Positions 41,875 through 50,937 of a DNA stretch of 64,000 nucleotides are shown here, piece after piece (the stretch's first letter is position 1; the number at the start of each line of letters is the position of its first letter). Source of the DNA: Amycolatopsis sp. DSM 110486 (GTDB taxonomy: Bacteria > Actinomycetota > Actinomycetes > Mycobacteriales > Pseudonocardiaceae); contig NZ_CP080519.1 of assembly GCF_019468465.1 (NCBI RefSeq), positions 2,371,001 through 2,435,000 on the forward strand, written 5' to 3'. The notes under the pieces are model-generated. The model had not been told where the DNA came from. It saw only the letters and a program-made list of their open reading frames with translations, and searched no databases. Made by a program: the position numbers and the translations under genes.

Positions 41875-43022
41875 CCGTGCCCCTTTCTCCCAGAACCCCA
41901 CTGGCCGTGCTGGCCGGAGTCGGCGCCCTCGTGGCCCTGTCCGCGTGTGACAGCACCGATTCCGCGTCGAGCGGCTCCGGCGCGGCGGGCCCGATCAAGG
42001 TCGAGGCCTCCGACAGCACGTGCGCCGTCGCCGTGAATACCGCCAACGCGGGCAACGTGACGTTCGAGATCACCAACAAGGGCACCAAGGTCACCGAGTT
42101 CTACCTCTACGCCGAGGGCGACCGGATCATGGGCGAGGTCGAGAACATCGCCCCCGGCCTCAACCGCCGGCTCATCGTCGAGGTCCCCGAAGCCGGCAAG
42201 TACCAGACGGCGTGCAAGCCGGGCATGGTCGGCAACGGCATCCGCGGCGACTTCACCATCACCGGCGGCGCGCAGAAGCAGACCGACACCAACGCGCAGA
42301 AGGCCGAAGCCACCAAGAGCTACGCCACCTACGTCGCCAACAACACCGCCGCGCTCGAGACCGAGACGCAGAAGTTCGTCGACCTCGTGAAGGCCGGCAA
42401 GGTCGACGAGGCCAAGGCCGAGTACGCCACCACGCGCGTGTACTACGAGCGCATCGAGCCCGTCGCGGAGAAGTTCGGCGACCTCGACCCGCTGATCGAC
42501 GTGCGCGAGGCCGACCTCGAGTCGGGCCAGCAGTTCACCGGTTTCCACCGGCTGGAGAAGGACCTGTGGGTCACCGGCCTGCAGCCCGACAGCCCGCAGG
42601 TCGCCGACAAGCTGCTCACCGACGTCAAGGACCTGGTCACCAAGACCAAGACGCTGCAGCTGAGCGCGCTCGACCTCGCCAACGGTGCCAAGGGCCTGCT
42701 CGACGAGGTCGCCACCGGCAAGATCACCGGCGAGGAAGAGACGTTCTCGCACACGGACCTGTGGGACTTCCAGGCCAACGTGGACGGTTCGAAGGGCGCG
42801 ATCGCTTCGCTGCGCCCGATCCTGCAGGAGCGCGACCCGGCTCTGGTGTCCACTCTGGACAAGCAGTTCGCCAACGTGCAGTCGCTGCTGGACAAGACGC
42901 GCGTGGGTGACGGGTTCAAGTACTACAACCAGCTGTCGCAGGACGAGATCAAGGCGTTCGCCTCGGCGGTCGACGCGCTGAGCGAGCCGCTGAGCAAGGT
43001 CGCGGAGGTTGTGTCGAAGTGA
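41871..43022 (+). CDS. efeO: EfeO iron-binding lipoprotein
   Basis: 383 residues; the GTG overlaps the efeU stop. A lipobox (LVALSAC, about 19-25) anchors it. An N-terminal cupredoxin-like domain (IKVEASDSTCAVAVNTANAG onward) is followed by an M75/imelysin helical domain with GFHRLEKDLW, whose HxxE is the metal-binding motif. It delivers iron to EfeU. The overlap with efeB suggests coupled translation. Confidence 0.92.
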   Translation: MTVPLSPRTPLAVLAGVGALVALSACDSTDSASSGSGAAGPIKVEASDSTCAVAVNTANAGNVTFEITNKGTKVTEFYLYAEGDRIMGEVENIAPGLNRRLIVEVPEAGKYQTACKPGMVGNGIRGDFTITGGAQKQTDTNAQKAEATKSYATYVANNTAALETETQKFVDLVKAGKVDEAKAEYATTRVYYERIEPVAEKFGDLDPLIDVREADLESGQQFTGFHRLEKDLWVTGLQPDSPQVADKLLTDVKDLVTKTKTLQLSALDLANGAKGLLDEVATGKITGEEETFSHTDLWDFQANVDGSKGAIASLRPILQERDPALVSTLDKQFANVQSLLDKTRVGDGFKYYNQLSQDEIKAFASAVDALSEPLSKVAEVVSK

Positions 43023-44275
43023 ACGAAGAGGGCACCCGCGTCTCCCGCAGGAAGCTGTTCGGCCTGGCGGGAGCGGGGGTCGCCCTGGCCGGCGCGGGAG
43101 CGGCGGCCGGGGTCGGCATCGACAGGATGGGTGGCTCCACCGCACAGGCCGCGGTGACCACTGTGGACTTCCACGGCGAGCACCAGGCCGGCATCGTCAC
43201 GCCGACCCAGCAGAACTTGCACTTCGCCGCGTTCGACGTGACGACGACCGACGTCGGCGAGCTGCGGCAGCTGCTGCGCACGTGGACTTCGGCGGCGCGG
43301 CGGATGACGGCCGGGCAGGAGGTCGTGCCCAACGGAGCCGTCGGCGGCGCGGCCGAAGCCCCGCCCGGCGACACGGGCGAGGCGCTGGACCTGCCGGCGT
43401 CCGACCTGACGTTGACGATCGGCTTCGGCCCGTCGCTGTTCGACGGCCGGTTCGGGCTCGCGGCGAAGCGGCCGGCGCAACTGATCGACCTGCCGCTGTT
43501 CCCGAAGGACAAGCTCGACCCCGCGCGCACCGGCGGTGACCTGTGCATCCAGGCGTGCGCCAACGACCCGCAGGTCGCCGTGCACGCCGTGCGCAACCTC
43601 GCGCGGCTCGGCTTCGGCGTCACGGAGGTGCGCTGGTCGCAGCTCGGCTTCGGGCGCAGCTCGTCGACGTCGCGCGAGCAGGCCACGCCGCGCAACCTGT
43701 TCGGTTTCAAGGACGGCACCAACAACATCAAGTCCGAGGACACCGATTTCCTGCGCGACGAGGTGTGGGCCGTGGCCGGTGACGGCCAGACCTGGATGGC
43801 GGGCGGCTCGTACCTGGTGGCGCGGCGGATCCGGATGCACATCGAGACGTGGGACCGCGAGCCGCTGGAGGGCCAGGAGCAGATCGTCGGCCGCACCAAG
43901 GGTTCCGGCGCGCCGCTGGGCCAGACGGCGGAGTTCGACGAGGTCGACCTGGGCGTCCGCGGCGAGGGCGGCGTGCCCCTGATCGCCGACGACGCGCACA
44001 TCCGGCTGGCTTCGCACCAGACGTTGAACGGGACCCGGATCCTGCGGCGTGGCTACAACTTCGTCGACGGTTCCGACGGCGTCGGCCACCTCGAAGCCGG
44101 ACTGTTCTTCCTGGCTTTCAACCGCGATACGCGCAAGCAGTACGTGCCCATGCAGCAGGCGCTGTCGTCGAAGGACGCGATGATGGAGTACGTGCAGCAC
44201 ACGGGTTCGGCGCACTTCGCGGTTCCGCCGGGCCTCACCCCCACCTCGAACTGGGGCGACGGCCTGTTCGCTTGA
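43019..44275 (+). CDS. efeB: EfeB deferrochelatase / DyP-type peroxidase
   Basis: 418 residues; the GTG overlaps efeO by four bases. A twin-arginine signal (RVSRRKLFGLAGAGVALAG) exports it folded. The DyP motif FGFKDGTNN with the distal Asp, and the later DDAHIRLAS with the probable haem-ligand His, are present. It is a haem peroxidase that supports ferrous-iron oxidation or haem iron recovery for EfeUO. Confidence 0.93.
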   Translation: MNEEGTRVSRRKLFGLAGAGVALAGAGAAAGVGIDRMGGSTAQAAVTTVDFHGEHQAGIVTPTQQNLHFAAFDVTTTDVGELRQLLRTWTSAARRMTAGQEVVPNGAVGGAAEAPPGDTGEALDLPASDLTLTIGFGPSLFDGRFGLAAKRPAQLIDLPLFPKDKLDPARTGGDLCIQACANDPQVAVHAVRNLARLGFGVTEVRWSQLGFGRSSSTSREQATPRNLFGFKDGTNNIKSEDTDFLRDEVWAVAGDGQTWMAGGSYLVARRIRMHIETWDREPLEGQEQIVGRTKGSGAPLGQTAEFDEVDLGVRGEGGVPLIADDAHIRLASHQTLNGTRILRRGYNFVDGSDGVGHLEAGLFFLAFNRDTRKQYVPMQQALSSKDAMMEYVQHTGSAHFAVPPGLTPTSNWGDGLFA

Positions 44276-44309
44276 CTTCAAGTGGGGTTGAACTTGCACG
44301 GTGGAGTGC

Positions 44310-44720
44310 ATGTTCACCTCAGCAGAACTCGACTACCTCGCCACGCAGGGTCTCGGGCGGCTCGCCACGCAGCAGCCGAACGGGACCCTGCAGGTCAGCC
44401 CCGTGGGCTTCACCTACAACGCTGACGCCAAGGCCATCGACATCACCGGCTACCACCTGACGCAGAGCCGCAAGTACCGCAACGTCGCCGCCAACGGCCG
44501 CGCCGCCTTCGTGGTGGACGACCGTCCGTCGCTGAACCCGATGCGCGTGCGCTGCCTGGAGATCCGCGGCCGCGCGGAGGTGCTCACCGACGTGTTCGCG
44601 CCGGACGGGCACCTCGACGGAGCGGTCATCCGGCTCCACCCGGAACGCATCATCAGCATGGGCATCGACAACGCCGATGTGCCGCCGTTGGAGATGAAGC
44701 CGAACAACCGCAACGTCTGA
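44310..44720 (+). CDS. PPOX-class F420-dependent oxidoreductase
   Basis: 136 residues, split-barrel fold. ATG 44310 is favoured with GGAG ahead; GTG 44301 is possible. GLGRLATQQPNGTLQVSPVGFTY and GRAAFVVDDRPSLNPMRVRCLEIRGRAEVL are typical of actinobacterial F420/FMN-binding members, and it ends with the HPERIISMGI block. The substrate is unknown. Confidence 0.82.
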   Translation: MFTSAELDYLATQGLGRLATQQPNGTLQVSPVGFTYNADAKAIDITGYHLTQSRKYRNVAANGRAAFVVDDRPSLNPMRVRCLEIRGRAEVLTDVFAPDGHLDGAVIRLHPERIISMGIDNADVPPLEMKPNNRNV

Positions 44721-44919
44721 GGCCGCTACCGGATCGTCGGCCAGAACCCGCACCGCTGCTCGGCCACCGCGTCCACCGGCTGGATCGCGAGGGGTGCACG
44801 GGGCCGGCGGCGGGGGTTCAGTGCCGGGGAACCAGCGCCGGCGTCGCCCGTCCTCGACGTCGAACGGTGCGTTCACGCTTCCGCCCCCGCGCAAGGCACC
44901 GGTGCGCGATCATGCTTGC

Positions 44920-45897
44920 ATGGTGACCAAATCCGAGGACGGGCGTTATCCGTCGACCGAGCCACACGAGTCGGGCACGCTGGAGGTCGGCGACGGCCAT
45001 TCGCTGTACTGGGAGGTGTCGGGCAACCCCGACGGCAAAACGGCCGTCGCGCTGCACGGTGGTCCCGGCTCGGGGAGCTCTCCGGGAACGCGGAGCCTGT
45101 TCGACCCGGACCGTTACCGCGTGGTCCTGTTCGACCAGCGCAACTCCGGGCGCAGCACCCCTTCGGCGACCGACCCGGTCGTCGACCTGTCGGCGAACAC
45201 CACCCAGCACCTCGTCGCCGACATCGAGGCCCTGCGGGTCCACCTGGGAATCGAGCGCTGGCTCGTGTGGGGTGGCTCGTGGGGCGTCACGCTCGCTCTC
45301 GCCTACGCGCAGGCACATCCGGAGCGCGTGACCGAATTGGTGCTCGCGGCCGTGACCAACGGCGACCACCGCGACACCGACTGGATCACTCGTGACATGG
45401 GCCGCGTTTTCCCGCGCGAGTGGGAAAAGTTCCGCGATGGCGTACCCGCCGCCGAACGCGACGGCGACCTGTCAGCGGCCTACAGCCGGCTGCTCCACGA
45501 CCCCGACCCCGAGGTCCGCGCCAAGGCCGCACACGGGTGGTGCGAGTGGGAGGACACGCACATGTCGCTGGCCCCCGACGCCGCACCGCGCCTGGCGATC
45601 GCCGACCCGGCGTTTCAGCTGACCTTCGCCCGCATCGTGACCCACTACTGGTCCCACGGCTGTTTTCTGGACGACGGGCAGCTGTTGCGTGACATCGAGC
45701 GGCTCCACGGGATTCCCGCCGTGTTGATCCACGGGCGCTACGACGTCAGCGGTCCGCTCAGCACAGCCTGGGCGCTGCACCGGGCCTGGCCCGGAAGCGA
45801 ACTCGTGGTTCTCGACGACACCGGTCACGGCGGCGGCAGCATGACCGCGGCGATCATCGCCGCCACCGACTGCTTCGCCCGCGATCAAGACCAGTGA
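44920..45897 (+). CDS. pip: proline iminopeptidase
   Basis: 325 residues; ATG 44920 is the first strongly conserved start, although the frame is open further upstream. S33-family marks: ALHGGPGSGSSPGTRSLFDP (oxyanion region), FDQRNSGRSTP, and the nucleophile LVWGGSWGVTLAL (about 110-122). The C-terminal VLIHGRYDVSGP and DDTGHGG supply Asp and His. It removes N-terminal proline from peptides. Usual arrays have the QRGCGRS block as QRNSGRS here, which is an accepted variant. Confidence 0.88.
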   Translation: MVTKSEDGRYPSTEPHESGTLEVGDGHSLYWEVSGNPDGKTAVALHGGPGSGSSPGTRSLFDPDRYRVVLFDQRNSGRSTPSATDPVVDLSANTTQHLVADIEALRVHLGIERWLVWGGSWGVTLALAYAQAHPERVTELVLAAVTNGDHRDTDWITRDMGRVFPREWEKFRDGVPAAERDGDLSAAYSRLLHDPDPEVRAKAAHGWCEWEDTHMSLAPDAAPRLAIADPAFQLTFARIVTHYWSHGCFLDDGQLLRDIERLHGIPAVLIHGRYDVSGPLSTAWALHRAWPGSELVVLDDTGHGGGSMTAAIIAATDCFARDQDQ

Positions 45898-45911
45898 TCG
45901 TTGCGCCCTAG

Positions 45912-45956
45912 CGCCGGTTGCCGTACCCGCCCCCCGTGCGGGTACGGCAACCGGCG
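45912..45956. terminator. very strong bidirectional terminator
   Basis: CGCCGGTTGCCGTACCCGC (45912-45930) is a perfect 19-bp match to 45938-45956 with a seven-base loop, between two convergent genes. Confidence 0.9.
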
Positions 45957-45960
45957 GTTC

Positions 45961-46515
45961 TCAGCGGCGGGCCCCCGCCACCGCGTAAACCCCCGTGCCC
46001 AGCAGGAACAACGTGCCAGCGAGCCACCAGGACACAGCGACGTCCGCGGGCTGCAGCGGCCACGCCACCACCTCGTACAGGCCCTGTGGATCATGCGGTG
46101 CGAACAACGCGACCACGATCCACAGCAGCGGGAACGTCCACCCGAACTGGCCGCCGAACGCGAAAGCCGCCAAGCCCGCCAGGCCGACGAGGCCGAGGCC
46201 GTCGCGCAGGATCACGGCGGCCGGGATCGCGGACGCCTGCACCGCCAGCAGGACTCCGACGGCGAGGGCGCCGAGCACGACGAGGTGCACCAGCCGCCGC
46301 GGGAACCAGCCGAACGCGGCGGTGCGGTCGAGGTCCACGTCCTGGCCCGACAATCCGGTGGCCGCGACGGCGATCGACGCGCCCAGCGCCAGCGAGGCGA
46401 ACACCACCGACCAGTCGGCGCCGGCGAGGACGCGGATCACCACCGGACACAGGACCAGGGCCGCGAGAGACGCGGGCAGCCGGCGCGAGCGGGCGTAGAG
46501 CGTCATCCACCTCAT
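45961..46515 (-). CDS. hypothetical multi-pass membrane protein of ABC exporter operon
   Basis: 184 residues with about five membrane helices and no recognised domain. Its start overlaps the permease stop (ATGA), so it is the last gene of the sigma / anti-sigma / ABC unit and is probably an accessory permease subunit. Confidence 0.7.
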   Translation of the reverse strand: MRWMTLYARSRRLPASLAALVLCPVVIRVLAGADWSVVFASLALGASIAVAATGLSGQDVDLDRTAAFGWFPRRLVHLVVLGALAVGVLLAVQASAIPAAVILRDGLGLVGLAGLAAFAFGGQFGWTFPLLWIVVALFAPHDPQGLYEVVAWPLQPADVAVSWWLAGTLFLLGTGVYAVAGARR

Positions 46516-47837
46516 CGCGACGCTCCGGTCAGCAGCGCGTACGGGTCACCGGAGCAGGTCTGCTGGGCCTGGCGTGCCGCGGCGACGCGCGTGAGCTGCT
46601 CGGAAGCGGGCAAGGCGCGCAGCTTCGTCCACGCGTCACGCATCGACGTGGTCATCGAGGGGCCGTAGATGTCGGCGTGGGGCGGGGTGACCAGGTCGCC
46701 GAGCAGCCACGAGGCGACGACATAGCGGGCCGCCGAGTCGGTGACCGCACCGGAGCACACGGGGGCGCTCGCGAGGATCTCGTACTCGAGGGTCCGACCG
46801 GTTGTGCCACGCAGGAGGTAGCTGTCGCGGCGCACGACGAGCGCGGTCGGGTCACCGGGGCCGTGGCTGACGTACTCGGAATCGGTCGTCTCCACGATGT
46901 GCGTCGGCGCAGAAGGCAGCTTTGCCAGCCGAGCCAGGGCGTCCTTGCCCGGACCGGCCACAGTGGACAGCCAGTCGGCATGCAGGGTGGTGACGCACAC
47001 CGGACCGTCGCACACGGGCTTGCCCGCGCCGGTGCTGTCGGTGAAATTGTCGGCGGCCGAGGCCGGGAAGAGCGGAAGGGCGACGGCCAGCCCGACGACG
47101 GCCGGCAGCACCGCGGACCAGCGCCGCGCGGCCAGCACGAGGAACCCCGTCGCGGCCAGGCCCAGCAGCCAGCACAGCTGGCCGATCGACACGGCGAGAA
47201 CCGGCTCGACGAGTGGGCTGCTCGGCTGCGTGATCGTGGGCGAGAGCAGCGCGATGCGATTCGGCACCGCCTGCTCCACCGAGCTGCCACGTTCCCCGGC
47301 GATCTGCAGCACCACGCCCACCACAAGCGCCACGACCCCGGCGGCCGGGGCCGTCAACGGGTGCGGCAGCAGCCGGCCGACGGCGAGCCCCACGGCGACA
47401 CCCGCGACCACCGAAGCGATACCGACCAGCAGCGGCAGCACCCACGTGAACGTGAACCGCCCGTCGTTCGCGATCACCTGCCCGAGCCCGACCGCGACGA
47501 TCACGAGGTAACCGACCACAGCGGCCAGTCCCATCACGAGCCCGACCTTCGCCGTGCGCCGCCCGACGGGTAGCGGGGTCGTGGTCAGCAGTTCTTCCAT
47601 TCCGGACCGCCGGTCGCGCATCCCCTGCAGCGCCGCGCCGCACACGATGATGGGCCACAGCAGCGAAAGCAGGTAGCGCGACCACAGCACCGACGGTGTC
47701 CACTGCAGATCCCAGGCCACGGCGTCCCTCGACCACGGCCCGCTGAACAGGAAGAAGAACCCCAACCCTACGGCCAGGAGCACGAACAGGAGCCAGGGCG
47801 CGATCGTCCGTCGCGCCTCGGTGCGCAGCACGCTCAC
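46512..47837 (-). CDS. ABC-2-type permease with extracellular domain
   Basis: 441 residues; GTG 47837 overlaps the ATPase stop (GTGA). Six or seven helices occupy about residues 12-240. A long extracytoplasmic part follows (about 255-441) with paired cysteines (CDGPVC, and APVC with QQTC). RRSGMEELLTTTPLPVGRR is a loop seen in ABC-2 permeases of bacitracin/antibiotic-export type. The substrate is unknown. Confidence 0.72.
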   Translation of the reverse strand: MSVLRTEARRTIAPWLLFVLLAVGLGFFFLFSGPWSRDAVAWDLQWTPSVLWSRYLLSLLWPIIVCGAALQGMRDRRSGMEELLTTTPLPVGRRTAKVGLVMGLAAVVGYLVIVAVGLGQVIANDGRFTFTWVLPLLVGIASVVAGVAVGLAVGRLLPHPLTAPAAGVVALVVGVVLQIAGERGSSVEQAVPNRIALLSPTITQPSSPLVEPVLAVSIGQLCWLLGLAATGFLVLAARRWSAVLPAVVGLAVALPLFPASAADNFTDSTGAGKPVCDGPVCVTTLHADWLSTVAGPGKDALARLAKLPSAPTHIVETTDSEYVSHGPGDPTALVVRRDSYLLRGTTGRTLEYEILASAPVCSGAVTDSAARYVVASWLLGDLVTPPHADIYGPSMTTSMRDAWTKLRALPASEQLTRVAAARQAQQTCSGDPYALLTGASR

Positions 47838-48643
47838 CAGGAACCCCTCCCCCGGTCGTGGTTGAGCAGCGCCGAGTAGCCGCGTTCGATGGGGCTGTCG
47901 CCGATGTCTTCGGGAGTGCCCGCGGCGGCCAGCTGGTCGGGCGTGCCCTGGAAGACGAGCTTGCCCTCGGCGAACAGCACCACGTCGGTGCACGCCGTGG
48001 CGACGTCTTCCACCAGGTGCGTCGACACGACGACACACGCGTCCTGTCCGAGCTGCGCCATGAGCTCGCGGAACCGCACGCGCTGCGCCGGGTCGAGACC
48101 CGCGGTGGGCTCGTCGAGCAGCAGGATCTGCGGGTCATTCACGATAGCCTGCGCGATGCCGACGCGGCGGACCATGCCGCCCGACAGGGTTTTGAGCTTG
48201 TCGTCGGCGCGGTCGGCGAGGCCCACGCGCTCGATCGCGCGCTGCACGGCGGCGGGAATGTCCTGTTTGGACATTTCCTTCAGCCACGCCAGGTACTCGA
48301 CGAACTCCCGCACCGTGAACCGCTTGTAGTACCCGAACGTCTGCGGCAGGTATCCGATCCGTCGGCGCAGGCGGCGCTGGTCGATGTGTCCCCCGACCGA
48401 CTCACCGAGCAGCGCCAGCCCGCCTTCCGCCGGCCGGAGCACTGTCGCCAGGGCTCTGATCAGCGTGGTCTTGCCGGCCCCGTTGGGCCCGAGGAGGCCG
48501 TGGACTCCCTTGCCCAGGGACAAATCCAGGCCATCGACGGCCATTTTCCGCCGCCCCACCCGTACTTTCAGCGCTTCCGCCTGGATTTCCCAGGCATAGG
48601 TCGACGGAGCGACCTCAGCGGCTTCGACTGCCCGCATGTCCAT
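47834..48643 (-). CDS. ABC transporter ATP-binding protein
   Basis: 269 residues. Walker A LLGPNGAGKTTLIRAL, Q-loop IGYLPQTFGYYKRF, signature LSGGMVRRVGIAQAI, Walker B ILLLDEPTAGLDP, H-loop VSTHLVEDV. It belongs to the DrrA/CcmA-like exporter class. It follows the anti-sigma gene by 15 bases. Confidence 0.9.
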   Translation of the reverse strand: MDMRAVEAAEVAPSTYAWEIQAEALKVRVGRRKMAVDGLDLSLGKGVHGLLGPNGAGKTTLIRALATVLRPAEGGLALLGESVGGHIDQRRLRRRIGYLPQTFGYYKRFTVREFVEYLAWLKEMSKQDIPAAVQRAIERVGLADRADDKLKTLSGGMVRRVGIAQAIVNDPQILLLDEPTAGLDPAQRVRFRELMAQLGQDACVVVSTHLVEDVATACTDVVLFAEGKLVFQGTPDQLAAAGTPEDIGDSPIERGYSALLNHDRGRGSW

Positions 48644-48658
48644 TGTCCCCTTCCTCCC

Positions 48659-49435
48659 TCAGTGGTGCGCGCTGAGCCGAGTGAACGCGCTCCGGCGGAG
48701 CACCACCACCACGGCCGTCAACGCGAAGATCCCGCCCCAGACCGGGAGCGATCCCGGTTGCAGTGCGAACGAAGACCCCTTGGCCAACATCGGCAGCACC
48801 AGCACGGCGATCCACGCGGCCACTAGCACCGACGCCGCGCGGCTCACGCCGATGAGCCCGCCCAGCGCCAGGGTTCCTGTGGTGAACGCGAGGCTCGGTA
48901 GCAGCGCCAGCCCCAGATTCGTGCCGGTGAGCCAACCCGCGACCAGCAGCACGGGAACCACGGCCACCAGCACCGCCGTGGTGCGGCGAAGAACGAGGTC
49001 CAGACCAGCCCGCGGGCTGGCGGCGACCAGTTCGTACGCCGGGTCGAGGCCACGTGACCACGACGCCGCGACGCCCAGCACCGGCAGCACCGGCGCGAAA
49101 ATCTGGACGAACGACAGGTTGCCCTGGAATCCGCGGTCGAGCAGCACGGCCACGACCGCCACCAGCACCGTCATCACCAGCCACGGCAGCATCACCGGGG
49201 TCGCCCAGCTACGGGTCCTGAAGCGGCTGGGTACGCGTTGCGGCTTGGTGGTGAGCTGGGCCTGGAGTCCATTCCAGACGTCGGTGATCAGCGGGTCCGA
49301 TGTGGACAGTTGTGCGAGCCGAGCGCGGCAGACGGCACACGTCTCCAGGTGGGCCTCGGCGGCCCACTCCTCGTCGCCCGGCAGCGTGCCGCCTTCGAGG
49401 TAGCCGGTGAGGAGTCGATCCGGGACGTGTTTCAT
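48659..49435 (-). CDS. membrane zinc-finger anti-sigma factor with permease-like C-terminus
   Basis: 258 residues; the start overlaps the sigma gene by four bases. The N-terminal ZAS motif is AEAHLETCAVCRARL (H-x3-C-x2-C, about 28-36). After a cytoplasmic linker come six hydrophobic segments (about 80-255), more than the single helix of most anti-sigma factors. The multi-helix part looks like an ABC membrane subunit, suggesting that transport state and sigma release may be linked. That link is inference. Confidence 0.75.
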   Translation of the reverse strand: MKHVPDRLLTGYLEGGTLPGDEEWAAEAHLETCAVCRARLAQLSTSDPLITDVWNGLQAQLTTKPQRVPSRFRTRSWATPVMLPWLVMTVLVAVVAVLLDRGFQGNLSFVQIFAPVLPVLGVAASWSRGLDPAYELVAASPRAGLDLVLRRTTAVLVAVVPVLLVAGWLTGTNLGLALLPSLAFTTGTLALGGLIGVSRAASVLVAAWIAVLVLPMLAKGSSFALQPGSLPVWGGIFALTAVVVVLRRSAFTRLSAHH

Positions 49436-50013
49436 GTCAGTGCCTCTCGCATGGCGATCCGCGCGCGGCGCGCCCGCGTCTTCACAGTTCCTTCCGGCAG
49501 CCCGAGCAGCACGGCGGTCTCGCGGACGGACAGCCCGTCGAGCACCATCGCCTGCAGGACCTGCCGCAGCTCGGGGGCGAGCATGCGCAACGCGTCACCC
49601 ACCTCGTCGCCGACGGTGGCCTTGAGCGCTTCCTCCTCCGCCGCCGGCGCGGTGACGTCGACCTGCGTCACGGTCGGCACCTGCGCGTGCTGCGCCCTCC
49701 GCCGAAACGCGTCAACCAGCCTTCTCACGGCGATCGTCCACACCCACCCGACCGCCGACCCGCCGGCCGCCGCCCCCGCGAACGACCCGGCCGCCCGCCA
49801 CACCGCCAGGTACGTCTCCTGCATGACCTCGGCGACAACCTGCTCATCCGCACAGCGGCGCCTCAACCGCACCGCCAACCACGGCGCCGTGCGACGGTAG
49901 AACTCCTCGAACGCCGCCCGATCGCCCCGCGCAGTCCGGCGGACGAGCTGCTCCTCGTCCACCTCTGGCGCGGGCTTCTGGTGCTTCACATCAGGCAAGA
50001 CGCCGCGAATCAT
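49432..50013 (-). CDS. ECF-type RNA polymerase sigma factor
   Basis: 193 residues. Region 2 is FEEFYRRTAPWLAVRLRRRC to EVMQETYLAVWRAA; region 4 is ALRMLAPELRQVLQAMVLDG to ETAVLLGLPEGTVKTRARRAR, with a full helix-turn-helix. The ATG 50013 site is weakly supported; GTG 49989 is an alternative. It should control this five-gene operon and others. Regulated by the adjoining anti-sigma factor. Confidence 0.88.
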   Translation of the reverse strand: MIRGVLPDVKHQKPAPEVDEEQLVRRTARGDRAAFEEFYRRTAPWLAVRLRRRCADEQVVAEVMQETYLAVWRAAGSFAGAAAGGSAVGWVWTIAVRRLVDAFRRRAQHAQVPTVTQVDVTAPAAEEEALKATVGDEVGDALRMLAPELRQVLQAMVLDGLSVRETAVLLGLPEGTVKTRARRARIAMREALT

Positions 50014-50041
50014 CCCACGGTTCTCGTGGCTGTGTGGTTTG

Positions 50042-50154
50042 GGTCACACCAGTGGGTGCAGAGGCAGGCGAGCCGCCGGCGGGAGCGGCGACAGCTGCGA
50101 GGTGGCGCGAAAGGCCTGGACCGCCAGCACGGCGAAGCGACAAGAAGCAGCAAC
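50042..50154 (-). pseudogene. relic of a second TetR gene (C-terminal 36 codons)
   Basis: Repeats the 3' end of the TetR gene next door (50177-50289) with about 90 percent identity at an offset of exactly 135 bases without indels. On the minus strand it encodes VAASCRFAVLAVQAFRATS and LSPLPPAARLPLHPLV with stop, against VAASRRFAALAIQAFRATP and the same end. Most differences are silent or conservative, as expected for a once-functional paralogue. No start or DNA-binding part remains. Confidence 0.75.
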
Positions 50155-50178
50155 ATCCATCGACCAGCGCCGCCGTGG

Positions 50179-50865
50179 TCACACCACCGGGTGCAGAGGC
50201 AGGCGAGCCGCGGGCGGGAGCGGCGACAGCTGCGGGGTGGCGCGAAAGGCCTGGATGGCCAGGGCGGCGAAGCGCCGTGAAGCAGCGACGCGCGCGGCGG
50301 GCGAGGTGGCGTGGATGCCGTTGTTGGCCATGAGGACCAGGACGAGGTCGTCGACCACGAAGTCGGGGCGGAGGTGGCCCGTGGTTTTCGCGCGGCGGGC
50401 GAGTTCGGCGATCGAGGTGAGGGCGGAGTCGCGGGTGGTGGTGAAGTCGAAGGCGCGCGGGAAGCGCGAGAGGAAGGCCGCGGTGAAGCCGCGGTCGCGG
50501 ACGTGGACGTCGAAGAGTTTTTCGATCACCAGGCAGAAGCCGAGCCAGGGGTCGGGGGTGGCGAGGCCCTCGTCGACGATCTGCCGGCAGACCTGCAGCT
50601 GGTCCGCGAAAGCCGCGCCCGCCAGGTCTTCCTTGGTCGGGAAGTGGCGGTAGAGCGTGGCAGGGCCGACGCCGGCGCGGCGGGCGATTTCGCGCATCGG
50701 GACGTCGAGGCCTTCGGCGGCGAAGACCTCGCGGGCCGCGCTGAGGATGCGGTCGCGGTTGTCGCGGGCGTCGGAGCGGAGGGTGCGCGAAGCATCCGCG
50801 GGCGAAGCCTCACCCCCCGAGACCGCGGAGTCGGGGTGCGAGGTCTGAGGCAAACGAGCCGTCAC
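50179..50865 (-). CDS. TetR-family repressor
   Basis: 228 residues from GTG 50865, with a Ser/Asp-rich N-terminus of about 35 residues. The helix-turn-helix is RILSAAREVFAAEG, then MREIARRAGVGPATLYRHFPTK (about 56-77). Divergent from a quinone-oxidoreductase gene across a short gap with a perfect palindrome, so that gene is the likely target. Confidence 0.88.
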   Translation of the reverse strand: MTARLPQTSHPDSAVSGGEASPADASRTLRSDARDNRDRILSAAREVFAAEGLDVPMREIARRAGVGPATLYRHFPTKEDLAGAAFADQLQVCRQIVDEGLATPDPWLGFCLVIEKLFDVHVRDRGFTAAFLSRFPRAFDFTTTRDSALTSIAELARRAKTTGHLRPDFVVDDLVLVLMANNGIHATSPAARVAASRRFAALAIQAFRATPQLSPLPPAARLPLHPVV

Positions 50866-50882
50866 GCTCTCACTTTAGCCGA

Positions 50883-50902
50883 AACGGACGCCCCCGTCCG
50901 TT
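50883..50902. promoter_or_regulatory. palindromic operator for the TetR/oxidoreductase pair
   Basis: AACGGACG-CCCC-CGTCCGTT, a perfect eight-base inverted repeat, 17 bases from the repressor start and 35 from the oxidoreductase start. Confidence 0.75.
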
Positions 50903-50937
50903 AGCGTCGGCGGCGAGATCGAGAGGAGAACACGCAG

